Positions 17,137 to 25,646 of a stretch of 64,000 nucleotides of DNA are shown piece after piece. The DNA is from JAWSUT01 sp033549345 (GTDB lineage: Bacteria > Bacillota > Dethiobacteria > Dethiobacterales > Dethiobacteraceae). The notes under the pieces are model-generated. The model was given only the letters and a program-made list of their open reading frames with translations, was not told where the DNA came from and did not search any database. How positions within the stretch are numbered: position 1 is the first letter of the stretch; each line of letters begins with the position of its first letter. Location: contig JAWSUT010000009.1 of the NCBI GenBank assembly GCA_033549345.1, positions 1-64,000 of the forward strand, read 5' to 3'. The translations under genes were made by a program, and so were the position numbers.

Positions 17137-20100
17137 GTGGACAGAAGAACAGCAGGCCGCCATTCTGACCCGGGATTGCAACCTGCTGATTTCAGCAGCT
17201 GCAGGTGCCGGAAAAACAGCGGTCCTTGTTGAGCGGATTATCCGGCTGCTCTGTGACAGGGAATCTCCCACCGACATCGACAGAATGCTGGTGGTTACAT
17301 TTACCGAAGCAGCCGCAGCAGAAATGCGGGAGAGAATCGGGGCTGCCCTGGAAAAAGAGATTGCACAATCCGGGCGTCCGGAGCTGGCAAGGCAGCTTTC
17401 CCTGTTAAACGGTGCATCCATCTGCACGCTGCATTCATTTTGCCTGGATGTAATCCGCCGCTATTTTTATCTGCTGGACATTGATCCCGGTTTCCGGGTT
17501 GCCGACGGCCTTGAAGTCTCCATGCTGCAGCAGGATATTCTCGATGACCTGATGGAAGAGTCATTTGCCCAAAGTGAAGCGGGGCCGTTTTTAGAACTGG
17601 TTTCCCGTTATGGGGGCAAGACGGCTGACGAAGGTCTGGCGCGGTTGGTACTGCGTCTGTATCGTTATTCATGGAGTAATACGTATCCCCAGGGTTGGCT
17701 TGCGGAGGCGGCTGCGGCCTTTACGGTCCCCGACGCCCGGGCTGCCGGGGACTCCTTGGAGATTTGGCTTGCACCCCTTAGAGGCCACCTGCGGCAGTCA
17801 CTGGCCCGCGCCGTTTCCCTGCTGGAACGTGCCCAACAACTCTGTCGTCTGCCCGGAGGCCCACTGGCCTATGAAACAGTGTTAACCCGGGAAACAGAGC
17901 AGCTGCTGCAGCTGGTGGCCTGCCTGGATGACCCCTGGGATAAACTGCGGGAAAACTGGCTTGGGACCGAATTTAAAAGGCTGCCACCGGCCAAAGATGC
18001 CGACGACAGCCTCAAGGAACAGGTTCAGGATTTACGCGGAGGAGCCAAAGATGAGATCAAAGCATCGCAGAGTGCATACTTTACCCGCACCCTTGATGAT
18101 TATCTGGCTGAAGTCCGCTCCCTTGCCCCGCTTGTTTCAGAACTGGCCGACCTTGTCAATCGTTTTGCCGTATTGTACACAGCGGAAAAGAAGAAGCTGG
18201 GTATTGTGGACTTTAACGATCTGGAGCATTATTGCCTTGCTATTCTCACCGACAGCAGCGCACTGCCGGGTGAGCCGGTTCCATCTGCTGCTGCCGGAGA
18301 ACTGCGGGAGCGTTATGAATTTGTGCTGGTGGATGAATACCAGGACATTAACCCGGTCCAGGATGCGATCATTCAGCTTGTCTCCCGCCAGGACAGCCCT
18401 GCGCCGAACCTGTTTATGGTAGGAGACGTAAAACAAAGTATATACCGTTTCCGGATGGGGGACCCCGCCTTGTTTTTATCCCGCTATCATACATTTCCTG
18501 CTGCAGACGGAGGACCCCAACAGAAGCTGCTGCTGAGTAAAAACTTCCGCTGCCGCGAAAGTATTGTCTCTGCCGTCAACTATATTTTCCGCCAGCTGAT
18601 GACGGAACAAGCCGCTGAAATTGAATATGACAGCGTGGCTGAACTGGTATGCGGCGCCCAATATCCCGATGTGTCCGGGGGGAACGTTTTGTCTTCAACC
18701 GTCGAGTTTCACCTGGTCGAACGCAATGCGGATGAAGCGGGCACAGCGGATGAAAACGGAGATGACACACAAGAGAACCTTTCCGCTCTTGAGCGGGAAG
18801 GGGTTATCGCCGCTTCCCGTATTCAGGAGTTGATTGGCAACGGGAAAGAAGCCGCCCTTGTTTTTGACAAAGAGCTGGAATCCTATCGGCCGCTGGGCTA
18901 CAGGGATATTGTAATTTTGCTTCGGGCCACATCAAACAGAGCCGACAAACTGGTGGATCTGCTGGGCCGTTTCGGCATTCCCGCATATGCGGAGTTAACG
19001 TCCGGCTATTTTGCGGCTACAGAAGTGGAAACCATGATTTCCCTGCTGAAGATACTGGATAATCCCTGCCAGGATATTCCGCTGGCTGCGGTGCTGCGCT
19101 CCCCCCTTGTGGGGCTGGATACGCAGCAGCTGGCAGCCATCCGTGAATCAGCCGGTCGAAATGACGACTTTTTTACAGCGGTCAGGATGGCGGCGGCAGC
19201 AGATATACCGGAACTGTCTCAGCGCCTGGCCGACTTTCTGGTGAGAATCGAACGTTGGCGTGACATAGCCAGGCGGGAAAAACTTGCCGCATTCATCGCC
19301 ATGATCTACAGAGAGAGCGGATTTGCAGACTATGTGGCCGGCCTGTCCAACGGCACACAGCGCCAGGCCAATTTGCGGGCGTTGTTTCATCGTGCCCGTC
19401 AGTTCGACCGTTTCTCCCGGCAGGGTTTGCACCGCTTCCTTGGTTTTATTGACCAGCTGCGGAGCTCCGGGGAGGATTTGGGCGCGGCGCCTGCTCTGGG
19501 TGAACGGGAAGATGTGGTGCGTATCATGAGCATCCACAAAGCCAAAGGGCTGGAGTTTCCTGTGGTGATTCTCTGTGATCTGGGTAAGCAGTTTAATTTT
19601 CAGGATCAGCGTACAGATATGCTGGTTCACCGCCGGCTCGGTTTCGGCCCGCTTATTGTCAATCCATCTGAAAAAGTACGCTACCCGTCACTGCCATACC
19701 TGACGCTTAAGCTTTTGGGTGAAGCTGAGACGCGGGCAGAAGAGATGCGGATTCTTTATGTGGCCCTGACAAGGGCGCGGGAGAAGTTGATTTTGTTGGG
19801 CTCCGCTAAAACTCTTTCCGGGGAGCTGTCTTCGTGGCGGAGCCTGCTTGACCACAGTGAACGTAAGCTGCCGCCGTCAGAGATTATGCGGGCACGAAGC
19901 CTGCTGGACTGGCTGGGACCTGCACTGATTCGCCATCCTGCTCTTGCCGGGGTCGGGCGAGAGTATGCCTGGCAAAAAGGTGACTCGGCGCGGTTTGAAA
20001 TGCACATTCATGAGAGCGGACTGGGTGCCGTTCCGGAAGCAGCAGCTGCCGTCGGGCTGCCCGAAGATGAAGTGAAAAATATGCTGACGCTGCGTCCTCT

Positions 20101-20824
20101 GCCGCAGCAAAAACAGAACGAACTGCATCAGCAAATTCGCGAGAGACTGCAATATAGGTACCCCTATACCGCCCCCAACTTACCGGCCAAGCTCTCGGTA
20201 AGTGAAGTCAAACGACGCATTGCGGATGACACCGATGAGAGCACCGAACTCATCAGGCGGCCCTGGGCCAAACCGTCCTTCCTGCAAAAGAAAACCGGCC
20301 CCGATCCGATGGAAAAAGGTACGGTATATCATCTGGTCATGCAGCACCTTGATTTATCCCGCTGTCGAAAACCGGAGGACATTGCCGGTCAGATCCGCGT
20401 CATGGCAGAAAAACAAATCCTCACCCCTGACCAGGCCCGTTATCCGGATCCTCAAAAAATAGCGCGTTTCTTTTCCAGTGCCGCAGGAAAAGAAGTACTG
20501 CAATATCAGAGCAAGACCTACCGCGAATGGCCTTTTACTCTGTCGCTGCGTGTGGACGAGATTCTCCCCGAAGCAGGATCCCATGGTGGTGAAGCTGTGG
20601 TTATCCAGGGGATTATTGACCTGCTGCTGCAAACGCCGCAGGGGTATATCATTGTTGATTACAAAACGGACAGAATGCCGGCAGGAGGAACGGATGAACT
20701 AAGGGATCGCTACCGGGAGCAAATCCGCTATTACGCGCTGGCAGTTGAAACCGTTCTCAAAAGGCCTGTAACGGCTGCGTATCTGTATTTTTTTGAAGCG
20801 GCAGAATGCCTGCGGGTCCGGTAA
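17126..20824 (+). CDS. addA: ATP-dependent helicase/nuclease subunit AddA
   Basis: A 1232-residue UvrD/Rep-type helicase with a C-terminal RecB-family nuclease. Helicase motifs run in order: SAAAGAGKTAVL (I), TFTEAAAAEMRERI (Ia), DFNDLEHYCL, LVDEYQDINPVQ (II), GDVKQSIYRFR (III), NFRCRESI (IV), IMSIHKAKGLEFPVV (V), LYVALTRAREKLIL (VI). The nuclease motif is IIVDYKTD (Asp1178, Lys1180). The start chosen is ATG 17126 (MSNKWTEEQQAAIL) after AGGGAGAGAG; a longer in-frame extension to 17039 runs inside addB and lacks homology. With AddB it forms the double-strand-break resection enzyme. There is no clear terminator before the next gene. Confidence 0.95.
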   Translation: MSNKWTEEQQAAILTRDCNLLISAAAGAGKTAVLVERIIRLLCDRESPTDIDRMLVVTFTEAAAAEMRERIGAALEKEIAQSGRPELARQLSLLNGASICTLHSFCLDVIRRYFYLLDIDPGFRVADGLEVSMLQQDILDDLMEESFAQSEAGPFLELVSRYGGKTADEGLARLVLRLYRYSWSNTYPQGWLAEAAAAFTVPDARAAGDSLEIWLAPLRGHLRQSLARAVSLLERAQQLCRLPGGPLAYETVLTRETEQLLQLVACLDDPWDKLRENWLGTEFKRLPPAKDADDSLKEQVQDLRGGAKDEIKASQSAYFTRTLDDYLAEVRSLAPLVSELADLVNRFAVLYTAEKKKLGIVDFNDLEHYCLAILTDSSALPGEPVPSAAAGELRERYEFVLVDEYQDINPVQDAIIQLVSRQDSPAPNLFMVGDVKQSIYRFRMGDPALFLSRYHTFPAADGGPQQKLLLSKNFRCRESIVSAVNYIFRQLMTEQAAEIEYDSVAELVCGAQYPDVSGGNVLSSTVEFHLVERNADEAGTADENGDDTQENLSALEREGVIAASRIQELIGNGKEAALVFDKELESYRPLGYRDIVILLRATSNRADKLVDLLGRFGIPAYAELTSGYFAATEVETMISLLKILDNPCQDIPLAAVLRSPLVGLDTQQLAAIRESAGRNDDFFTAVRMAAAADIPELSQRLADFLVRIERWRDIARREKLAAFIAMIYRESGFADYVAGLSNGTQRQANLRALFHRARQFDRFSRQGLHRFLGFIDQLRSSGEDLGAAPALGEREDVVRIMSIHKAKGLEFPVVILCDLGKQFNFQDQRTDMLVHRRLGFGPLIVNPSEKVRYPSLPYLTLKLLGEAETRAEEMRILYVALTRAREKLILLGSAKTLSGELSSWRSLLDHSERKLPPSEIMRARSLLDWLGPALIRHPALAGVGREYAWQKGDSARFEMHIHESGLGAVPEAAAAVGLPEDEVKNMLTLRPLPQQKQNELHQQIRERLQYRYPYTAPNLPAKLSVSEVKRRIADDTDESTELIRRPWAKPSFLQKKTGPDPMEKGTVYHLVMQHLDLSRCRKPEDIAGQIRVMAEKQILTPDQARYPDPQKIARFFSSAAGKEVLQYQSKTYREWPFTLSLRVDEILPEAGSHGGEAVVIQGIIDLLLQTPQGYIIVDYKTDRMPAGGTDELRDRYREQIRYYALAVETVLKRPVTAAYLYFFEAAECLRVR

Positions 20825-20938
20825 GCAGGATAATCTTAATAAATCATTATGTTCTTTTTGGTCTAGAGGGGTTCTAAAGGAATTCACCTAAAAAGAATAG
20901 AATGTAAAAGATTAATCTATTAAAACGGGGTGAAAAAG

Positions 20939-21379
20939 ATGTTTAATAAAATAGTTATGGCTACCGACGGCTCTGAACGTTCCATGCGTGTTGCCCAAGT
21001 TGCCGGCAGCTTTGCCTGCAAAAATCCGGGTTGTAAGGTTTATATTCTCTATGTCGTGCATGAACTGCCTACCTTTGTTACTTCCATCCTGGAAAACGCC
21101 GATATTCACTACGGGGGGCATATGAAAGAAACAGCAAAAGATATTTTCAAACGCACCGTTGACGCTATGGGCGTAGATACCCACGATGTTGAAGTTCATA
21201 CAATACTGGAATACGGCAAGCCTGCGAAAGAAATCATTAAAATGGCAAAGGACGTGGACGCCGACCTGATTGTCATCGGTAATTCCAATATTTCCGAAGC
21301 CGAAGAATTTCTCACAGGTGCGGGCATCAGTCATAAAATTTTACATCACGCTCCCTGCCACGTACTTGTAGTCAAGTAG
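20939..21379 (+). CDS. Universal stress protein (UspA family)
   Basis: A 146-residue single UspA domain: MFNKIVMATDGSERSM at the N-terminus, the middle LEYGKPAKEIIKMAKDVDADLIVIG, and the ending HHAPCHVLVVK. The usual nucleotide-binding loop G-x2-G-x9-G-S/T is altered (GNSNISEAEEFLTGAGIS keeps a G-x9-G-like spacing only partly), so ATP binding is uncertain. The ATG at 20939 lies 8 nt after GGGG and is preferred over a GTG at 20930. Such proteins are cytoplasmic and induced under stress; the target is unknown. It is monocistronic, with an inverted repeat 50 nt after its stop. Confidence 0.88.
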   Translation: MFNKIVMATDGSERSMRVAQVAGSFACKNPGCKVYILYVVHELPTFVTSILENADIHYGGHMKETAKDIFKRTVDAMGVDTHDVEVHTILEYGKPAKEIIKMAKDVDADLIVIGNSNISEAEEFLTGAGISHKILHHAPCHVLVVK

Positions 21380-21429
21380 CACGGTGTGACAATAAAGAAG
21401 CGTCCCAAGGTGTCGCCTTGAAACACAGC

Positions 21430-21455
21430 GACCCGGCCCACTGGCGGGCCGGGTC
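21430..21455. repeat. Perfect 10-bp GC-rich inverted repeat, possible bidirectional terminator
   Basis: GACCCGGCCC and GGGCCGGGTC are separated by ACTGGC. There is no long T tract on either side (GGTCTTATT on the plus strand), so this is not a classical intrinsic terminator. It lies between usp and a minus-strand small ORF and could end either transcript. Confidence 0.5.
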
Positions 21456-21524
21456 GGTCTTATTAGCTGAGTTTTGTTGTTTGTTTGCAGTCCTGCTCCG
21501 GGTTTCACCCCTGAAATTTTGCGG

Positions 21525-21602
21525 TTAAGCCCGCGAACTTTGGGTGATGGAGCCGGGACATGCGTATTGGCGTTCATTGCCGGATGAAATTTTATCTGAC
21601 AC
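21525..21602 (-). CDS. Possible 25-aa small ORF behind a strong promoter
   Basis: A GTG at 21602, 9 nt after GGAGG (GGAGGTGAT), begins a 25-codon frame (MSDKISSGNERQYACPGSITQ, then SSRA) ending at TAA 21525. A near-consensus promoter lies just upstream (21646-21674). The peptide has no recognised relatives, no membrane segment and one cysteine. It may be a leader peptide or an incidental frame within a regulatory RNA. The 70 nt beyond the stop can form stems around GGGGTGAAACCC and the inverted repeat at 21430-21455. Confidence 0.4.
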   Translation of the reverse strand: MSDKISSGNERQYACPGSITQSSRA

Positions 21603-21645
21603 GGGCCATCACCTCCGTTTGTGATTTGTGCTTCTTTCTGTCTAT

Positions 21646-21674
21646 ATTATAATATAATAATGGATGTTTATCAA
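21646..21674 (-). promoter_or_regulatory. Sigma-A-type promoter, minus strand
   Basis: On the minus strand TTGATA (21669-21674) and TATAAT (21646-21651) are separated by exactly 17 nt. It lies just past the 3' end of the DMT transporter gene and points toward the small ORF at 21525-21602 and the 3' side of usp. Confidence 0.7.
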
Positions 21675-21694
21675 TAGTTTGCCTATAGGAATAA

Positions 21695-22582
21695 TCAATA
21701 CCTGGACGGTTGCCTATTCGCTCTATAAATAGCAGACGAGGCATCCAGCAGCAAGCCCAGCAGGATGATTAAAAAGCCAATCATCAGATGGCCGGTGGGC
21801 TGGTCGCGCAGGATGAGGAACGAAAACAACAGAGAAAGTGGCAGATTGGTAACGCTAATCAGCGCAGCCCTGTTGGCGCCCAGGCCGGATATGCCCTTGA
21901 GAAAGAGAATAAAACCAAAGAATGAAGAAAGCACGGCAAGAATTGAACCGTAAATAATGCCGGCAGGTACGAAAAAAGTGTTTGCGTCAAGAAACGGCAG
22001 CAAAAAAACTGCTGCGAGAAAGAAGCCGAACTGCGCAAACATGGCCACCTGCAGCGAAGATATTTGTTTTAAATTGCGGCCGCTGTAGAGTATAAAAAAA
22101 GCATGGGCCATGGCAGCGCCGAGTGCCAGGATGATCCCGGTCAGACCGCCGGGCCTGCCCTGAGGCCAGGTGATGACCAGGACACCGCAGAAAAGCACAA
22201 ACAGCGAGAGGCCCTCTAGCCATGTCAGTTTTGTCCTGTATATCAGCGCGTTTACAGCCAGGACAAAGAACGGATAGGAGAAAAAGAGCATGACTGTATA
22301 GGAAGCATTCAACCGCTCCAGGCTCAGTGTAAAACACAGGGCCATCAGGAAGAAGCCCAGGCTGCCCAAAAGCAGCAGCCGCAGGATTTGCTTTTTGCTC
22401 AGGAAGAAAAGCCGTTTGTCTTTAAGCAGGGCATAGACGCCAAACAGCAGCATTGCACAAAAAGCCTGCCAGAAAATCAGCGCCAGCGGGGATGAGCCGC
22501 CCCAGAGCGCCAGCTGAATCCAGACAGGATTTAATGAAACCAGGACGATTGCAGTCAACAGATACATTGCAGACACATTCAT
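21695..22582 (-). CDS. DMT superfamily transporter (EamA family)
   Basis: A 295-residue integral membrane protein with about ten hydrophobic helices in two EamA repeats. The first starts MYLLTAIVLVSLNPVW; the second is around GGLTGIILALGAAMAHAFFILYSGRNL, with the typical C-terminal LISVTNLPLSLLFSFLILRDQPTGHLMIGFLIILLGLLL. EamA proteins export or import small metabolites; substrate cannot be inferred. Start uncertain: ATG 22582 touches AGGTG, while ATG 22567 is 15 nt away. The gene is divergent from the cobalamin-riboswitch promoter, but nothing ties it to cobalamin. Confidence 0.85.
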   Translation of the reverse strand: MNVSAMYLLTAIVLVSLNPVWIQLALWGGSSPLALIFWQAFCAMLLFGVYALLKDKRLFFLSKKQILRLLLLGSLGFFLMALCFTLSLERLNASYTVMLFFSYPFFVLAVNALIYRTKLTWLEGLSLFVLFCGVLVITWPQGRPGGLTGIILALGAAMAHAFFILYSGRNLKQISSLQVAMFAQFGFFLAAVFLLPFLDANTFFVPAGIIYGSILAVLSSFFGFILFLKGISGLGANRAALISVTNLPLSLLFSFLILRDQPTGHLMIGFLIILLGLLLDASSAIYRANRQPSRY

Positions 22583-22637
22583 CACCTACATCCATAGAAT
22601 TCGTCTGTTGCGCGTTATTTCCTGCAAAAGAACTATC

Positions 22638-22666
22638 TTGACAAAAAAGCAAATTGTACATACAAT
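22638..22666 (+). promoter_or_regulatory. Sigma-A-type promoter of the cobT leader
   Basis: TTGACA (22638-22643), a 17-nt spacer and TACAAT (22661-22666). Predicted transcription would start about 10 nt before the riboswitch aptamer. Confidence 0.85.
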
Positions 22667-22681
22667 AAATAAAAAGTATCA

Positions 22682-22850
22682 GTTAAGGGTTGTGGTGCCG
22701 CGACAGCGGAGAATAGGGAACCGGGTGAAAATCCCGGGCGGACCCGCCACTGTAACCGGGGAGAAACCGCCATATGCCACTGTCCGCAAGGACGGGAAGG
22801 GGCGGGGACGAGGAACCGGAAGCCAGGAGACCTGCCACAGTGCCCGTTGA
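22682..22850 (+). promoter_or_regulatory. Cobalamin riboswitch
   Basis: The adenosylcobalamin aptamer is plain: AATAGGGAACCGGGTG, AATCCCGGGCGGACCCGCCACTG (core), TAACCGGGGAG, GCCACTG, GGGAAGG, GACGAGG, and the B12 box AGCCAGGAGACCTGCC at about 22820-22836. It is followed by an intrinsic terminator, so control is most likely by transcription termination when cobalamin is abundant. The regulated gene is cobT. Confidence 0.95.
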
Positions 22851-22868
22851 CACAGGATGATGGTAAAG

Positions 22869-22902
22869 TCCTCAAGCATTTATTTGCTTGGGGATTTTTT
22901 AT
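22869..22902 (+). terminator. Riboswitch-controlled terminator upstream of cobT
   Basis: The stem CCTCAAGCA/TGCTTGGGG is followed by ATTTTTTATTG. It is positioned between the aptamer and the cobT ribosome-binding site as the expression platform. Confidence 0.85.
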
Positions 22903-22936
22903 TGTCTAAGAATACAATAAAGGAAGGATGATCTAC

Positions 22937-23995
22937 ATGGAAAAGCTGGAAAGAATTTTGTCTCGAATTACGCCGGTTGATACAAATGCAGCAGAGGAGG
23001 CGCAAAAGCATCTTGACAACCTGACAAAGCCTCCGGGAAGCCTGGGTGTGCTGGAGGAAATCGTGGTCAGGATGGCGGGGATCACCGGCCAGGCCAAACC
23101 TGCGCTACCCAAAAAGACCGCTATCCTGATGGCCGGCGACCATGGTGTTACCGACGAGGGCATCTCCGCCTATCCCAAAGAGGTGACACCGCAAATGGTA
23201 CTGAATTTCCTCTCCGGCGGTGCTGCCATGAATGTGTTGGCACGGCATGCCGGTGCAGAACTGGTAGTTGTGGATGTGGGCGTGGCGGCTGATTTGCCGG
23301 AACATCCCCTGCTTGTGAATAAAAAGGTCGCCTACGGCACGGCTAATATGGCCAAAGGCGCTGCTATGTCCAGAGAGCAGGCTGTGGCGGCTCTGGAGGC
23401 GGGCATCGAAGTGGCCGAAAGCTGTTTGGCAAACGGTACGGGGATTTTCGCTACCGGAGAAATGGGGATTGGTAACACCACACCCAGTGTGGCGCTCACA
23501 GCGTTTTATCACGGCTGCGGCGCAGCAGCCGTCTGCGGACGCGGTACAGGCGTTGATGATGCCGGGTTCAGACATAAAGTTCAGGTGGTTGAAACAGCTC
23601 TGGCTGTCAATAAGCCTGACGCAGCGGATGCGCTGGATGTGCTGGCCAAAATCGGCGGGCTGGAAATTGCCGGCATGGCCGGGGTTATGCTGGCGGCAGC
23701 AGCACACCGCGTTCCCGTGCTCGTTGACGGTTTTATATCCGGAGCTGCCGCTCTCATTGCCTCCCGACTTCACCCACTGGCTGCACAGTATATGCTGGCC
23801 TCCCATCTTTCAGAAGAACCGGGTCATGCGGCTGTATTAGAAATTCTCGGGCTGACCCCTTTCCTGCAAATGAGAATGCGCCTGGGGGAAGGCACCGGAG
23901 CTGCGCTGGCCATGACCATGGTGGATGCGGCCTTAAAGATTGCCCATGAAATGGCCAGTTTCGCCGAAGCCGGTGTTTCACAAAATACAGATTAA
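22937..23995 (+). CDS. cobT: Nicotinate-nucleotide--dimethylbenzimidazole phosphoribosyltransferase
   Basis: A 352-residue CobT, which makes alpha-ribazole 5'-phosphate from nicotinate mononucleotide and dimethylbenzimidazole (or another base) for the lower loop of cobamides. Typical segments are LDNLTKPPGSLGVLEEI, ILMAGDHGVTDEGISAYP, GEMGIGNTTPSVAL, GRGTGVDDAGFRHK and the catalytic-Glu region RLGEGTGAALAM. ATG 22937 lies 9 nt after AGGAAGG; an ATG at 22928 touches the RBS and is rejected. It is under the cobalamin riboswitch. No other cobamide genes are in the window, so the cell may remodel salvaged corrinoids or carry the rest elsewhere. Confidence 0.95.
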   Translation: MEKLERILSRITPVDTNAAEEAQKHLDNLTKPPGSLGVLEEIVVRMAGITGQAKPALPKKTAILMAGDHGVTDEGISAYPKEVTPQMVLNFLSGGAAMNVLARHAGAELVVVDVGVAADLPEHPLLVNKKVAYGTANMAKGAAMSREQAVAALEAGIEVAESCLANGTGIFATGEMGIGNTTPSVALTAFYHGCGAAAVCGRGTGVDDAGFRHKVQVVETALAVNKPDAADALDVLAKIGGLEIAGMAGVMLAAAAHRVPVLVDGFISGAAALIASRLHPLAAQYMLASHLSEEPGHAAVLEILGLTPFLQMRMRLGEGTGAALAMTMVDAALKIAHEMASFAEAGVSQNTD

Positions 23996-24089
23996 CGCTA
24001 TTTTCTTGCAAAAATCTTAATCTTGCCGGATTATGGCAGGATATTATACGGATACGGAAGAACAATGGATAAAGAAAGGCGGTGCGTAT

Positions 24090-24353
24090 GTGGATTTTTT
24101 TGAATGGGCATTTGTGATATTTAATGTGTTTACTTTTGTCCTGATGGCATATGATAAACGCATCTCCCCCGGAAATAAACGCAGAATTCCGGAACGCCTG
24201 ATGATCATTTTAGCCGTCCTCGGCGGCAGTGCGGGTGTATGGTTCGGCATGAAGGTATTCCGCCATAAAACAAAGCATCCACGTTTTGCGTATGGGATTC
24301 CGCTAATCATTGCCCTACAGGTTCTTCTGTTACTCTACGTTTCGCTCCGGTAG
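24090..24353 (+). CDS. DUF1294 family membrane protein
   Basis: An 87-residue protein starting at GTG (MDFFEWAFVIFNVFTFVLMAYDKR), 5 nt after AAAGGCGG. It has the DUF1294 pattern: hydrophobic segment, YDKRIS, RRIPERLMIILAVLGGSAGVWFGM, FRHKTKHPRFAYGIP and a final hydrophobic helix. A 19-codon N-terminal extension to 24033 is possible but lacks the family pattern. The function of the family is unknown; some members carry an extra cold-shock domain, which this one lacks. It probably shares a transcript with the rhomboid gene 18 nt downstream. Confidence 0.85.
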   Translation: MDFFEWAFVIFNVFTFVLMAYDKRISPGNKRRIPERLMIILAVLGGSAGVWFGMKVFRHKTKHPRFAYGIPLIIALQVLLLLYVSLR

Positions 24354-24371
24354 AGAAAGGAGGCGAAATAG

Positions 24372-25040
24372 ATGATTCCCCTGAAAGATTCACCTAAAAC
24401 ACGTAAATTTCCGTTTGTTAATGTGGCTCTGATTGTTCTGAACCTTATCGTGTTTATCAGGCAGCTTGGCTTGGGTGACCAGGCACTGCAGTCCTTTGTC
24501 TTTACGTACGGCCTAACACCGCAGGCGCTTGTGGAGGCCGGATCCGCCGGTAATGTTATGGCCGTGGCTACACCTCTTTTGACTTACCAGTTCATGCATG
24601 GAGGCTGGCTCCATTTCGGCAGCAACATGCTCTATCTCTGGGTTTTTGGAGATAATGTGGAAGACCGGGTAGGCCACGTTAAGTATCTGGTCTTTTATCT
24701 GCTGATGGGTATCCTGGCAGGACTGGTCCAGGTTGGCTTCAGTCCGGGCAGCCAGGTGCCGATTATCGGTGCCAGCGGTGCCGTTGCCGGTATCCTTGGA
24801 GCCTATCTGGTTAGCTGCCCCCGTGCCCGCGTCCTGGCGTTGATTCCAATCTTTGTAATTCTTTATCCTGCGGAACTCCCAGCCGTAATCTTTCTGGGAT
24901 TCTGGTTTGTTCTGCAGCTCTTTTCCGGGATTGCCTCCATTGGTGTACCGGTTTCTATTGCCTGGTGGGCACATATCGGCGGATTTGTGGCCGGCATGCT
25001 TATTATTCATCTGTTTGGACAGAGAATCAAGTGTGAATAG
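24372..25040 (+). CDS. Rhomboid family intramembrane serine protease
   Basis: A 222-residue membrane protein with about six helices. It has the rhomboid signatures: HGGWLHFGSNMLYLWVFGDNVEDRVG (L1 region and helix 2), the nucleophile in GASGAVAGILGAYL (Ser135), and the partner His201 in WWAHIGGFVAGM. It cleaves membrane-spanning substrates within the bilayer; the substrate is unknown. The ATG is preceded by AAAGGAGGCGAAATAG. A macro-domain gene follows after 11 nt, suggesting a DUF1294-rhomboid-macro operon. Confidence 0.93.
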   Translation: MIPLKDSPKTRKFPFVNVALIVLNLIVFIRQLGLGDQALQSFVFTYGLTPQALVEAGSAGNVMAVATPLLTYQFMHGGWLHFGSNMLYLWVFGDNVEDRVGHVKYLVFYLLMGILAGLVQVGFSPGSQVPIIGASGAVAGILGAYLVSCPRARVLALIPIFVILYPAELPAVIFLGFWFVLQLFSGIASIGVPVSIAWWAHIGGFVAGMLIIHLFGQRIKCE

Positions 25041-25051
25041 GAGGAAGATTC

Positions 25052-25582
25052 ATGGAACGACTGCAAGTGAATTCAGCAGTGATTGAACTGGTTCAGGGCG
25101 ATATCACACAGGAAGAAACAGATGCCATCGTCAATGCGGCCAATAAGGAACTGTCTCCGGGAGGCGGTGTCTCCGGCGCCATTCACAGAGCAGCAGGGCC
25201 GCAGCTCTGGGAAGAAACAAAGAAAATCGGCGGCTGCGAAACAGGGGAAGCAAAGATTACGTTCGCCTATAACCTTAAATCCCGCTATGTCATTCATACC
25301 GTGGGGCCTGTGTACAGCGGCAGTTCCAAAGACCCGGAGCAGCTGCGCTCATGTTATGAACAATCCCTGCATCTGGCCTCCACGCACTTTGCCAAAACCA
25401 TCTCGTTTCCCGCCATTTCCACCGGCATTTTCGGCTATCCGGTCAAAGAAGCTGCCGAAATATCCCTTAAAACTGTCCGGGATTACCTCCTCAGCCACCC
25501 CGAAATAGAAACAGTGCGCTTCGTCCTCTTCAGCCGGGACGACTACAACACCTACAAAACCGTGGGATCAGATTTAAACTAA
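25052..25582 (+). CDS. Macro domain protein, probable O-acetyl-ADP-ribose deacetylase
   Basis: A 176-residue single macro domain of the YmdB/MacroD type. Ligand-binding parts are visible: VQGDITQEETDAIVNAANKEL, the glycine-rich loop PGGGVSGAIHRAAGP, and FPAISTGIFGYPVKEAAEI. Members hydrolyse O-acetyl-ADP-ribose or remove ADP-ribose from proteins. It is the last gene of the probable three-gene operon, followed by a strong bidirectional terminator. Confidence 0.93.
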   Translation: MERLQVNSAVIELVQGDITQEETDAIVNAANKELSPGGGVSGAIHRAAGPQLWEETKKIGGCETGEAKITFAYNLKSRYVIHTVGPVYSGSSKDPEQLRSCYEQSLHLASTHFAKTISFPAISTGIFGYPVKEAAEISLKTVRDYLLSHPEIETVRFVLFSRDDYNTYKTVGSDLN

Positions 25583-25596
25583 TGAAACAAACATAC

Positions 25597-25637
25597 AAAC
25601 TACAAAAAGCTGCCCGTTCGGCAGCTTTTTGTAGTTT
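25597..25637. terminator. Bidirectional terminator
   Basis: A 17-bp stem AAACTACAAAAAGCTGC/GCAGCTTTTTGTAGTTT lies between the convergent macro-domain and DUF456 genes. The A/T-rich arms give a T run on both strands. Confidence 0.9.
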
Positions 25638-25646
25638 TGTCAGAGT

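Noticed and set aside
21450..21570. Possible c-di-AMP (ydaO-type) riboswitch on the minus strand
   Set aside because: Only short fragments (GGGGTGAA, TCAGCTAA) match. The other conserved cores and a suitable downstream gene are missing, so it is kept only as an open question in the findings.
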